Source: Gammaproteobacteria bacterium (lineage in GTDB: Bacteria > Pseudomonadota > Gammaproteobacteria > UBA6429 > Thiohalophilaceae). Taken from it: a DNA stretch of 64,000 nucleotides. Made by a program: the position numbers and the translations under genes. The notes below the pieces were generated by a model, which worked only from the letters and a program-made list of their open reading frames with translations, did no database searches and was not told where the DNA came from. Below, one piece after another: positions 1-9,537 of this stretch. The stretch is from positions 310,001 to 374,000 of the forward strand of contig JAOUNS010000001.1 of assembly GCA_029880855.1 (NCBI GenBank). Direction: 5' to 3'. How positions within the stretch are numbered: position 1 is the first letter of the stretch; each line of letters begins with the position of its first letter.

Positions 1-1297
<1,297 letters not shown>

Positions 1298-1449
1298 ATT
1301 AGAGATTAGTGGGCAGGCGATGACTTCCGGCAACACGCCATTTCAGGCGGGCGCAGTATATAGTTCATTGTGCCAATTATCAATTGGCAAATGGGGGTAT
1401 AAGCCAGGATAGGTAGTAATAACCCTGTGATTTATTGGTTAATTTTTGA

Positions 1450-2340
1450 CTAGCGGATGTGATCGAGGATGCCGTCCAGCTCATCCAGACTGTTATAACT
1501 GATCACCAGTTTGCCCTTGCCCTGGGCGGAATGTTGCAACTCCACCTTGGCGCCCAGCTTCTGGGCCAGGCTCTCTTGCAAGTGGAGGGTATTCGGATCG
1601 ACTGCAGCAGCCTTGTTTTTTTGACCTGCCGTTTCAACACCGGTCAGCATTTTGCGCACCAGTGATTCAGTTTCGCGCACTGACAATCCCCGACTCACGA
1701 CCTGTCTGGCCGCCTGCGGCTGAATTTCCGGCGCCAGCGCCAGCAGGGCGCGGGCATGTCCCATTTCGATATCGCCTTTCTCCAGCATGGTTTTCACTTC
1801 ATGGGAAAGGGTCAACAGGCGCAGCATGTTGGTCACAGCCGCACGGGAACGACCCACGGCTTCCGCCGCCTGGGAGTGAGTCAGTGCAAACTCATCAATC
1901 AGGCGTTGCAAGGCCGTCGCCTCTTCCATGGGATTGAGTTCTTCACGCTGGATATTTTCGATCAGGGCCATGGCCATAGCGGCCTGGTCGTTGACGTCGC
2001 GGATCACTACCGGGATTTCATGCAAACCGGCCAGTTGGGTGGCGCGCCAGCGGCGCTCACCGGCAATGATCTCATAGCGACCGGCCTGTTCATGCAGCGG
2101 TCTGACCACGATGGGCTGAACCACACCCTGTGCCTTGATGGAATCCGCCAGTTCCTGCAGGGCGACCGGTTCGAAATCCTGTCGCGGCTGATAACGGCCG
2201 CGCTGGATCACATCCACCGGCAGGGTTTTCAGGGCGCTGCCGGCCGGTGGGTCATTGTCTGTTGGCGATCCACCGCCGGAAAAACCGGCGCCTAATAATG
2301 CATCCAGCCCCCGACCCAGTCCCGGTTTCTTAATCGACAT
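1450..2340 (-). CDS. parB: Chromosome partitioning protein ParB
   Basis: ParB binds parS centromere sites, spreads as a CTP-dependent clamp and works with ParA in chromosome segregation. The 296-residue protein starts with the usual SIKKPGLGRGLDALLG, has the nucleotide-binding boxes GERRWRA (94-100) and ENIQREELNP (128-137), a helix-turn-helix at about 154-175 (SQAAEAVGRSRAAVTNML) and a C-terminal dimerisation segment ending LDELDGILDHIR. An AGGAT ribosome site precedes the ATG. It follows parA by 8 bases, so the two are co-transcribed. I saw no obvious parS 16-mer in this part of the window. Confidence 0.97.
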   Translation of the reverse strand: MSIKKPGLGRGLDALLGAGFSGGGSPTDNDPPAGSALKTLPVDVIQRGRYQPRQDFEPVALQELADSIKAQGVVQPIVVRPLHEQAGRYEIIAGERRWRATQLAGLHEIPVVIRDVNDQAAMAMALIENIQREELNPMEEATALQRLIDEFALTHSQAAEAVGRSRAAVTNMLRLLTLSHEVKTMLEKGDIEMGHARALLALAPEIQPQAARQVVSRGLSVRETESLVRKMLTGVETAGQKNKAAAVDPNTLHLQESLAQKLGAKVELQHSAQGKGKLVISYNSLDELDGILDHIR

Positions 2341-2348
2341 GGCAGATC

Positions 2349-3140
2349 CTAGTTCACTGTGCTGGCGTACGGCGTGGACTCGTCTCTGCGCAACAATTCA
2401 CCGGCCAGGGCCAGATAGGCCAGTGCGCCACGGGAGGCGCGATCATATTTGATCACCGGCATACCGTGGCTGGGCGCTTCGGCCAGCCGCACGTTGCGCG
2501 GGATGATGGTGCGATAGACCTTGTTGGGGAAGTGGACCAGCAACTGGCCGGAGACATCGTTGGCAAGATTGTTACGCGGGTCAAACATGGTACGCAGCAA
2601 ACCTTCCACCTGCAGCCCGGGATTGACGGTACTCTTGATCTTCTCAACGGTATTGAGCAAGGCGCTCAACCCTTCCAGGGCATAGTATTCACATTGCATG
2701 GGGATCATCACTGAATGGGCGGCAACCAGCGCATTCAGGGTCAGCATGTTCAGGGAGGGCGGACAATCCACCAAAATATAATCGTAACTGTCGCGCACCT
2801 CATCCAGGGCATTGCGCAGACGGCTTTCGCGTTGTTGCATTTCCACCAGCGTCACTTCCGCTGCAGTCAAATCCGAGTTGGACGGCAGCAGATCATAGTC
2901 GGCATTAACGGGGCGAATCAGACATTCACTAATGGTGTTCTCACCCAGCAAGACGTTACAGGTTGAACGGATCACCTGGTGCTTTTCCACACCGCTGCCC
3001 ATGGTGGCATTACCCTGCGGGTCAATATCGATCAACAGAACCCTGCGCTTGGTGGCGGACAGCGAGGCGGCCAGGTTGATACAGGTGGTGGTTTTGCCCA
3101 CGCCGCCTTTCTGGTTGGTGACTGCAATGATCTTCCCCAT
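2349..3140 (-). CDS. parA: Chromosome partitioning ATPase ParA (Soj)
   Basis: A Walker-type ATPase of the MinD/ParA family that forms ATP-dependent gradients on the nucleoid and moves ParB-parS complexes. The 263-residue protein opens MGKIIAVTNQKGGVGKTTT, with the deviant Walker A box including the signature lysine at residue 11. Further family motifs are DIDPQGN and VDCPPSLNMLT. The length fits chromosomal Soj-type ParA, which lacks the N-terminal HTH extension of plasmid ParA. A CGGAGAA ribosome site lies upstream of the ATG. It sits between rsmG and parB, the usual chromosomal arrangement. Confidence 0.97.
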   Translation of the reverse strand: MGKIIAVTNQKGGVGKTTTCINLAASLSATKRRVLLIDIDPQGNATMGSGVEKHQVIRSTCNVLLGENTISECLIRPVNADYDLLPSNSDLTAAEVTLVEMQQRESRLRNALDEVRDSYDYILVDCPPSLNMLTLNALVAAHSVMIPMQCEYYALEGLSALLNTVEKIKSTVNPGLQVEGLLRTMFDPRNNLANDVSGQLLVHFPNKVYRTIIPRNVRLAEAPSHGMPVIKYDRASRGALAYLALAGELLRRDESTPYASTVN

Positions 3141-3172
3141 CGTCTGATTCTCCGGGATTGTTTCGGTTGTTG

Positions 3173-3820
3173 TTATGTCCGTTCGCGGTGTATCAACACC
3201 ACATGTCGCGCCGCTTCCAGTTCAGGCACCTTGAGCGCCTCAATCGACTCGCAGACAAAACCTGTCGGCCAGTCGTGTAATTCATCCGTCGGATATTGCC
3301 CTTTCATGGCAATGATCCGGGTCCGGGCGGTACAGAGATGTTTTACCATGTCCAGCATCTCAGGAATACCGGCAAAAGCCCTTGCAATAATTACGGAATA
3401 TTGTCCGTCGGGCTGAAACGCCTCCGCTCTGGACTGTACCACAGACACATTCCCGATCCCTAGCTCCAGTACCGCCTGGGTGATAAATCGGGTTTTTTTT
3501 GAGTTACTGTCCAGCAAGGTGAAGTGTATGTCCGGCCGGGCAATGGCCAGAGGGATACCCGGCAGGCCGGGGCCGGTGCCAACATCCAGCACATTGTCAC
3601 CCTGCAGCCAGGGCAGCATGGCCAGACTGTCCAGCAGGTGCAGCGACACCATCCGGCGGGGGTCCCGGATCGCGGTCAGGTTATAGGCCTTGTTCCATTT
3701 CGCCAGCAGGTGGATGAATTGCAGTAATCGACCGACAGCCTCAGCGGATAGATCCAGCTCCAGGGCCTCAAGGCCCCGGAGCAGATCATTTTCAACTGAT
3801 TCAGCGACAGTGTTGCTCAC
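3173..3820 (-). CDS. rsmG: 16S rRNA (guanine-527 N7)-methyltransferase RsmG
   Basis: RsmG (GidB) is the SAM-dependent enzyme that methylates G527 of 16S rRNA. The 215-residue protein contains LAKWNKAYNLTAIRDP followed by the SAM-binding loop VLDVGTGPGLPGIPLA at about 77-92, both diagnostic of the family. The start is a GTG (product MSNTVAESVENDL) with no strong Shine-Dalgarno. It sits between the DUF302 gene and parA; in most relatives mnmG directly precedes rsmG, so the DUF302 gene is an insertion into the standard pair. Confidence 0.96.
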   Translation of the reverse strand: MSNTVAESVENDLLRGLEALELDLSAEAVGRLLQFIHLLAKWNKAYNLTAIRDPRRMVSLHLLDSLAMLPWLQGDNVLDVGTGPGLPGIPLAIARPDIHFTLLDSNSKKTRFITQAVLELGIGNVSVVQSRAEAFQPDGQYSVIIARAFAGIPEMLDMVKHLCTARTRIIAMKGQYPTDELHDWPTGFVCESIEALKVPELEAARHVVLIHRERT

Positions 3821-3836
3821 GCAACGGAAAGATAGG

Positions 3837-4292
3837 TTATTTGCCGGTTGCGGCGGTGGTCATATTGTCCAACGCTTCGCTCATTTTCTTGACGATATCG
3901 GCCCGATCCTTGATGTCGTGCCGATCAGCGATGTATTGCGGGTCGTTGTAGGTCAGCCAGATCTTGCCATCCTTGTCTTCCCAGGCCAGTGCCTTCATGG
4001 GCAGATCGATGCCGGCTGTCTGGTTACTGGTAAAAAAATGCGTACCCAGCTTTGGGTTGCCGAAGATCAGCAGTTCGGTGGCGCGTAATGGTATACCGGC
4101 CTTCTTGCCTCCCTTGTCATGGCTCCAGCGCTTGACGATGGTGACGCCTTTTTTGCGCAGGATATTTTCCAGCCGGTCCAGTGTCACTTTGACGCTGTGG
4201 GCACTTTGCTTGGTGATCAACCCCTTGTTATCAGCCGCCCAGGCTGAAGCACTGAAGATGAAGAAAATCATCACTACGAACAGTCGTCTCAT
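3837..4292 (-). CDS. DUF302 domain protein, exported
   Basis: A 151-residue protein with a cleavable signal peptide (MRRLFVVMIFFIFSASAWA, cut before ADN). The mature part fits the DUF302 fold: VTLDRLENILRKKGV, then ATELLIFGNPKLGTHF, then DLPMKALAWEDKDGKIWLTYN. DUF302 proteins are small periplasmic or secreted proteins of unknown role. The AGGAGA ribosome site fits the ATG at 4292. The gene lies between mnmG and rsmG in the same direction and is probably part of the same transcript. Confidence 0.88.
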   Translation of the reverse strand: MRRLFVVMIFFIFSASAWAADNKGLITKQSAHSVKVTLDRLENILRKKGVTIVKRWSHDKGGKKAGIPLRATELLIFGNPKLGTHFFTSNQTAGIDLPMKALAWEDKDGKIWLTYNDPQYIADRHDIKDRADIVKKMSEALDNMTTAATGK

Positions 4293-4320
4293 TCTTTTCT
4301 CCTGTCTTGTTTTGGATTTG

Positions 4321-6216
4321 TTATGCGGTTTTTTTCTTGTCAGACATCTTGGTCTTTTTCAGGTAAACCAGCAGCAGCGAGATGGCTGCCGGCGTTACGC
4401 CGGGAATCCTTGCAGCTTGCCCGATCGTATCAGGTCTGGCCCGTAACAGCTTCTCCCTTACCTCTGTGGACAGACCGGATACCTGATCATAGTCGATTTG
4501 CTCCGGCAAGCGAGTCGTTTCATGTCGCCGTTGGCGATCAATTTCGTCCTGCTGGCGGGAGATATAACCGGAGTAGCGGGCCTGAATATCCACCTGCTCT
4601 GCCACGGCGGGGTCTGCTACACCGGGCGCCACACCCGGTAGTTTGACCAAATCAGCATAAGAAACTTCGGGGCGGCGCAATAACTCAAGCGCACGGATCT
4701 CCCGCGCCGGCGGCTTGCCCAGCAGATCGACAAGTTGTTGATCGGCACCCTGCCCGGGCCTGATCCAGGTATTCTGCAAACGCTGTTGTTCCCGTGCTAT
4801 CGCTTCGCGCTTGGTCTCAAAGGCGGCCCAGCGAGCATCGTCCACCAGCCCCAGCTTGCGTCCCTGTTCGGTCAGTCGCAAATCGGCATTGTCTTCCCGC
4901 AACATCAGGCGATACTCAGCCCGGCTGGTAAACATACGATAGGGTTCGCTGGTGCCACGGGTAATAAGATCATCCACCAGTACACCCAGATAGGCTTCAT
5001 CGCGCCGTGGTGACCAGGCTTCCTGTTCCTGCACCCGCAGGGCAGCATTGGCCCCGGCCAGCAATCCCTGGGCGGCGGCTTCTTCGTAGCCGGTGGTCCC
5101 GTTAATCTGCCCGGCGAAAAACAGACCCTGGATAAAACGTGTTTCCAGCGACGCCTGCAAATCCCGGGGATCGAAAAAGTCGTATTCGATTGCATAACCG
5201 GGACGCGTGATATGAGCGTTTTCAAACCCTTTGATTGAACGAACAAAGTCATACTGCACATCAAACGGCAGGCTGGTGGAGATCCCGTTGGGATAGATCT
5301 CCGTGGTATTCAACCCCTCAGGTTCAACAAAAATCTGGTGTGAATCCCGATCCGCAAAACGCATCACCTTGTCTTCAATAGACGGACAATAACGCGGCCC
5401 CACCCCTTCGATGACACCGCTGTACATGGGCGAACGATCCAGCCCGTTGCGAATATAATCATGGGTTTGGGCATTGGTGCTGGTGATATAGCAGGCGATC
5501 TGTTGCGGGTGCTCTTCGACCCGGCCCAAGAAGGAAAACACCGGGGTCGGTTCGTCACCCGGCTGGGGTGTCATTACGCTGAAATCCAGACTCTTGCCGT
5601 CGATACGCGGCGGTGTACCTGTCTTGAGTCGATCCACATTGAATGGCAGTTCCCGTAAACGACGGGAGAGGGCATTGGACGGGGGATCACCGGCACGTCC
5701 ACCCTCGTAATTCTCCAGACCGATATGAATGCGCCCGCCAAGAAAAGTACCGACAGTCAGCACTACGGCACGGGCGCGGAATTTCAGTCCCATCCGGGTC
5801 ACCACGCCACAAACCGTATCGTTCTCCACAATCAGATCATCCACGGCTTGCTGGAACAGGGTCAGGTTGGGGCTATTTTCCAGAACAGAACGCACGGCCT
5901 GTTTGTACAGCGCCCGGTCCGCCTGGGCGCGGGTTGCACGGACAGCAGGCCCTTTGCTGGCATTGAGGATGCGAAACTGGATACCGGCCCGATCAATGGC
6001 TCGCGCCATCAGGCCGCCCAGTGCATCCACCTCTTTCACCAGGTGCCCCTTGCCGATACCGCCGATGGCGGGATTGCAGCTCATCTGGCCCAGCGTCTCG
6101 ATATTGTGGGTCAAGAGCAGTGTTTTACTGCCCATACGCGCAGCCGCCAGGGCCGCCTCGGTACCGGCATGGCCGCCACCCACCACAATGACATCGAACT
6201 GGTCCTGATAAAACAT
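4321..6216 (-). CDS. mnmG: tRNA uridine-5-carboxymethylaminomethyl modification enzyme MnmG (GidA)
   Basis: MnmG is the FAD-dependent partner of MnmE that makes the cmnm5 modification at wobble uridine 34 of several tRNAs. I use the ATG at 6216 ([18 protein letters not shown]), which has a GGAAG ribosome site and gives about 631 residues; an upstream in-frame ATG at 6243 is less likely. The FAD loop [17 protein letters not shown] and the motif [15 protein letters not shown] are diagnostic. The C-terminus, including YSGYISRQ and [18 protein letters not shown], is complete. Confidence 0.97.
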   Translation of the reverse strand: MFYQDQFDVIVVGGGHAGTEAALAAARMGSKTLLLTHNIETLGQMSCNPAIGGIGKGHLVKEVDALGGLMARAIDRAGIQFRILNASKGPAVRATRAQADRALYKQAVRSVLENSPNLTLFQQAVDDLIVENDTVCGVVTRMGLKFRARAVVLTVGTFLGGRIHIGLENYEGGRAGDPPSNALSRRLRELPFNVDRLKTGTPPRIDGKSLDFSVMTPQPGDEPTPVFSFLGRVEEHPQQIACYITSTNAQTHDYIRNGLDRSPMYSGVIEGVGPRYCPSIEDKVMRFADRDSHQIFVEPEGLNTTEIYPNGISTSLPFDVQYDFVRSIKGFENAHITRPGYAIEYDFFDPRDLQASLETRFIQGLFFAGQINGTTGYEEAAAQGLLAGANAALRVQEQEAWSPRRDEAYLGVLVDDLITRGTSEPYRMFTSRAEYRLMLREDNADLRLTEQGRKLGLVDDARWAAFETKREAIAREQQRLQNTWIRPGQGADQQLVDLLGKPPAREIRALELLRRPEVSYADLVKLPGVAPGVADPAVAEQVDIQARYSGYISRQQDEIDRQRRHETTRLPEQIDYDQVSGLSTEVREKLLRARPDTIGQAARIPGVTPAAISLLLVYLKKTKMSDKKKTA

Positions 6217-6339
6217 GGTTTGCTTCCATCGCGCCGGGCCCACCCCGGATTCAAGCCCGCTATTTTACGATCTGGTTGATTTTCAGCCAATGGCTGAGAA
6301 GACAAAGTGCAAGATTTTTCAGCCCTGAAAAATTGCGTT

Positions 6340-7203
6340 TCAGAACTCGAAGCTCAGACGAACCTCCCAGCCACCGCGCTCCGGGATGTAGATACTGTCG
6401 CCGCTGCGATAGAGACCAAGAAAGTCGAACAGGAAGTCGTACCGATACCCCAGGAACAAACCACCGGCGGATTCATCCGCCGTATAAGGGTCATTGTGAA
6501 ACAGTTTCCAGTAATACCCCGCCTTCAGGGTTCCTTCAAAAGCAATGGTACTCACTTCTTTGTACTGCGGGTGATGCGGCGTAATCCTGGCCAAACCAAA
6601 AGCGGCGTCAGACTCGAAGCCCCAATCGCTTTTACGATAGGAATTCAGCATCTTCTTGCGCATCAAATCGGTGACGCCCACCATGCCCAGCATCACCACA
6701 TCAATCTGGCGAATCGGGACAAACTCAGACTGGTCATCATCAAAGATTTCACCGGGAGACGAAAATTTGGTGTAGGTTAAGCCATTAAAAATTCCCCACA
6801 ACGGTTTGGCATCCCCGCCACCACCGATACCCAGGCGGTACCACTGAATGCTGTTGCGCTCATAGTCAAACGGCACGCCATTAAACTTGCCGGTATTGCG
6901 GCCGCGTTTGATGCGAATAAAGCTGCCTTCGATACCGAGCAAAATGGCCGTGTTATTTACCTCTTCTTCGGTCTCGTTAAAATCCACGACAAAACCGATT
7001 TCATACTTCTCAAAGAAACTGTAGCTATACACCAGCGTCTTGAAGGTGTCTGCATTAAAGCTGAATTCTTGCGGAGTGTTGGCATCGGTATAGGTGATGT
7101 GGCCCAATGCCAGATAATCACCTTTGGCCTGTACAACCGCAGGTACTAACATTTGGAAAATTATATATAAACACGCGATACGACATGCACGTAACATGGT
7201 CAT
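6340..7203 (-). CDS. Putative outer-membrane beta-barrel protein, unknown function
   Basis: A 287-residue exported protein. The signal peptide ends near VPAVVQA. The mature chain alternates polar and aromatic residues in strand-like stretches (for example WYRLGIGGGGDAKPLWGIFNGLTYTKF) and ends in phenylalanine (VRLSFEF), the usual C-terminal signal of outer-membrane barrels recognised by the Bam machinery. I do not recognise a family. A GGGAG ribosome site supports the ATG at 7203. The gene stands alone between mnmG and two small genes transcribed in the same direction. Confidence 0.8.
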   Translation of the reverse strand: MTMLRACRIACLYIIFQMLVPAVVQAKGDYLALGHITYTDANTPQEFSFNADTFKTLVYSYSFFEKYEIGFVVDFNETEEEVNNTAILLGIEGSFIRIKRGRNTGKFNGVPFDYERNSIQWYRLGIGGGGDAKPLWGIFNGLTYTKFSSPGEIFDDDQSEFVPIRQIDVVMLGMVGVTDLMRKKMLNSYRKSDWGFESDAAFGLARITPHHPQYKEVSTIAFEGTLKAGYYWKLFHNDPYTADESAGGLFLGYRYDFLFDFLGLYRSGDSIYIPERGGWEVRLSFEF

Positions 7204-7352
7204 GTCTGCTCCCTGTTGTTTTAGCTATGCACTATGGCAGTACGATCAGCAGTCATGTGTCACATGCCGCTGATTTTGACTAGCGGACGGAGGGAGGATT
7301 ACTTGATAATGAACCGCGATCAGATGCCGATCACGGTGAAATACGCGGTGGA

Positions 7353-7568
7353 TTATTTTTTAGTATCGGGTTTGGCGTTGGGCAGATTTTCCAACAACAA
7401 TTGATCACCGATGTATTCAACCAGGGCGGCCTTGGCCTCTTCTTCAGTGGCATACGGACCATGATCAGTCCCCTTGCGAACCGAAAAAAACCACTCGCTG
7501 CCGACTCTGTAGACCCGATCTGTGCGATAGGGTACCGGTCCATCTTCACCAAATCTGTTTCTATTCAT
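7353..7568 (-). CDS. Small DUF6316-like protein (copy 1)
   Basis: A 71-residue cytoplasmic protein from the ATG at 7568 (MNRNRFGEDGPVPYRTDRVY). The pattern VP-R-R-Y, then GEWFFSVRxGxDxGPYAxExEAxxAL, recurs in the neighbour at 7870-8109, so the two are paralogues. I associate this pattern with DUF6316, a gammaproteobacterial family of unknown role, from memory only. A longer reading frame extends upstream to 7655 but its residues lack similarity to the paralogue, so the shorter start is preferred. The ribosome site is weak. Confidence 0.75.
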   Translation of the reverse strand: MNRNRFGEDGPVPYRTDRVYRVGSEWFFSVRKGTDHGPYATEEEAKAALVEYIGDQLLLENLPNAKPDTKK

Positions 7569-7869
7569 AACTACCCGGACAACTTTAATAAAACCAGAGA
7601 TATTCCATGCGCAATGACCGGTACACCGGGACCGCGAGATATTTGCGGCGCGCATTCTAATATTTTAAGACGAAAGACTGCAAAATTATTTACAGCCATT
7701 GATTGAATTACTGTTGGAAGGGATATCGGCAAACCGGATGATGTCTTGAAATCCAATTCCCCCGCACTTCCTGTGCGGTAGGCAATATCCTTCTAAAACC
7801 CGGGTAATTGGCCTTCCATCCGTTGGAAAAGAGGCACCTCCGTGTGCCAAACAACGCATAAAAAAGCGC
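7569..7869. other. Intergenic region between the two DUF6316-like genes
   Basis: About 300 bases without a supportable gene. It contains two small hairpins: CCGCAC/GTGCGG at 7762-7778, and GGCAC/GTGCC at 7833-7848. The second lies 22 bases past the stop of the gene at 7870-8109 (on the minus strand) and may act in termination, though there is no strong T tract. Confidence 0.5.
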
Positions 7870-8109
7870 TTATCCTACTCGATCTTTTAGGAGTTGGTAT
7901 TCAAAGTGCAATTGCGCCTCGATAAACTCCCGCAACGCCCCCCTGGCTTCAATCTCGCTTGCATAAGGTCCTTGATCGACACCCCGTCTGACGGAGAAAA
8001 ACCATTCGCCCCTGTGGGTATAAAACCGTTCGTTCCTGAACGGTACTGCGCCGACTTCTCCATGTCGATTAAGCTGTCTTGGCTTAAACTCACTTGCGAT
8101 GGCTTTCAT
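7870..8109 (-). CDS. Small DUF6316-like protein (copy 2)
   Basis: A 79-residue protein, paralogous to the one at 7353-7568. The shared core is VPFRNERFYTHRGEWFFSVR followed by GVDQGPYASEIEARGALREF. It has a good AGGAGAG ribosome site before the ATG at 8109. It has no signal peptide and no membrane segment. The function is unknown. The aromatic and basic core followed by GPYAS resembles a small ligand- or nucleic-acid-binding module, but that is speculation. Confidence 0.78.
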   Translation of the reverse strand: MKAIASEFKPRQLNRHGEVGAVPFRNERFYTHRGEWFFSVRRGVDQGPYASEIEARGALREFIEAQLHFEYQLLKDRVG

Positions 8110-8290
8110 TTCTCTCTCCTGGCAAGACCAGTTGTGTGTATCCTACTCCCGGTACCGAACACGATCTGTAGGGAAAAGCTGAAGATCGTGTAGGAAAATC
8201 CCTACAGGGTAAATTTTCATTGACTTTTTATATACTTAGAGTTGAAATCTAGGTCCCCCTATAACAAAACCAACAAGGAATTGGTGTGCC

Positions 8291-8653
8291 ATGCTCATAA
8301 AAAGGCACGAAAAAGAGACCCTGCTGCAGCTGATTGATACCTTCTACAAGGCCGCTGGTGAACCGGGCTGGAGCGGAAATATCAATAACGAGATCGCTCA
8401 CGTCTTTACCCACATGCTCATCGAGGCCCAGCGCTGCCTGTCTGACTACACCTGGGGCCTGCACATCGGAATGGAACCCATCACCGTACAATGGCTGATC
8501 CACCAGATCGAACCCCGTACCATCGAAAGGATGGGGCAGCTGAATGAGAACAAGTCCTGCCTGGAATTCATTATCGAGAAGTGGGACCAGGAATTACGCA
8601 TAGCCTCCGCCGGCGATGTGGACGAGGACGAACTGGACGAATTCAGCTTCTAG
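8291..8653 (+). CDS. Conserved hypothetical protein, acidic C-terminus
   Basis: A 120-residue cytoplasmic protein, mostly helical by eye (LLQLIDTFYKAAGEPGW, EIAHVFTHMLIEAQRCL), ending in an acidic tail DVDEDELDEFSF. An AAGGAA ribosome site precedes the ATG. It is divergent from the small gene at 7870-8109 and points the same way as the HTH gene at 8777. I recognise no domain. Confidence 0.7.
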   Translation: MLIKRHEKETLLQLIDTFYKAAGEPGWSGNINNEIAHVFTHMLIEAQRCLSDYTWGLHIGMEPITVQWLIHQIEPRTIERMGQLNENKSCLEFIIEKWDQELRIASAGDVDEDELDEFSF

Positions 8654-8776
8654 CTCCGGCTGCTGACTCGCAAGACCAAAGGCCCCAAATTACGATACTT
8701 TCCAGCATGGTATTGTATTCCATCCGAACCGAGCCATAATGGACCTACATTTCAATACCAATACGGAGAGGCAACT

Positions 8777-9532
8777 ATGTTTACCCAAACCAGCCATTTA
8801 CTCGTCGCGCTGAAAAAATGCCTGCGGGCCAAGGGTATCAATTACAAGGACGTGGCCCGGGATCTCAGCATCAGTGAATCCAGCGTAAAACGGATTTTTG
8901 CCGAGGAGACCTTTACCCTGAAACGTCTGGAAGAGGTCTGCGCCATTGCCGATGTCAGCATTTACGACCTGGCCAAAATGAGCCGCATGCACAGCAACGA
9001 TGAAGTGAAAATCCTGTCCCTGCAACAGGAACGGGCCCTGGCCGATGACCCCATGCTTTTCACCTGCTTTTATCTGTTACTCAACGGCTGGTCGCCGGAT
9101 CGCATTGCAACGGACTATGAATTGTCCACCCCGGCGGCGATCAAACTACTCACCACCCTGGACAAACTGAAACTGATCGAGCTGCTGCCCGGCAACAAGG
9201 TCCGCCTGTTGACCGCCCGCACCATTAACTGGCGACGCGGCGGTCCGGTTCGCAAAAAGTATGAGCAACAGGTCATGGCCGAGTTTCTGAATTCGCGCTT
9301 TGAAGGACCGGAAACCCTGTTACGCTTTGAATCCACCGAACTGTCGGCGGCAACCATCAGCATCATCAACAAGAAGATTGATGCCCTGATCCGTGAAATG
9401 GAAGATCTGGCCGAGGCGGATACCCTGCTGCCACCGACTGAACGCAAGAATGCCGGGTTGATGATTGCCTTTCGACCCTGGACCTTCTCCCTGTTCGAAC
9501 AGGAAGTTAACATCCCGGCCCAACTGAACTAA
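8777..9532 (+). CDS. XRE-family helix-turn-helix transcriptional regulator
   Basis: A 251-residue regulator. The N-terminal HTH spans about residues 10-65, with GINYKDVARDLSISESSVKRIF as the two-helix unit. The rest is a larger C-terminal domain that contains a second winged-helix-like stretch (GWSPDRIATDYELSTPAAIKLLTTLDKLKLIEL, about 95-130). GGAGAGG fits as the ribosome site. Only 5 bases separate its stop from the LplT-PlsC fusion gene, so they are co-transcribed, and the regulator may control the lipid gene or respond to membrane state. Confidence 0.88.
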   Translation: MFTQTSHLLVALKKCLRAKGINYKDVARDLSISESSVKRIFAEETFTLKRLEEVCAIADVSIYDLAKMSRMHSNDEVKILSLQQERALADDPMLFTCFYLLLNGWSPDRIATDYELSTPAAIKLLTTLDKLKLIELLPGNKVRLLTARTINWRRGGPVRKKYEQQVMAEFLNSRFEGPETLLRFESTELSAATISIINKKIDALIREMEDLAEADTLLPPTERKNAGLMIAFRPWTFSLFEQEVNIPAQLN

Positions 9533-9537
9533 GTCAC

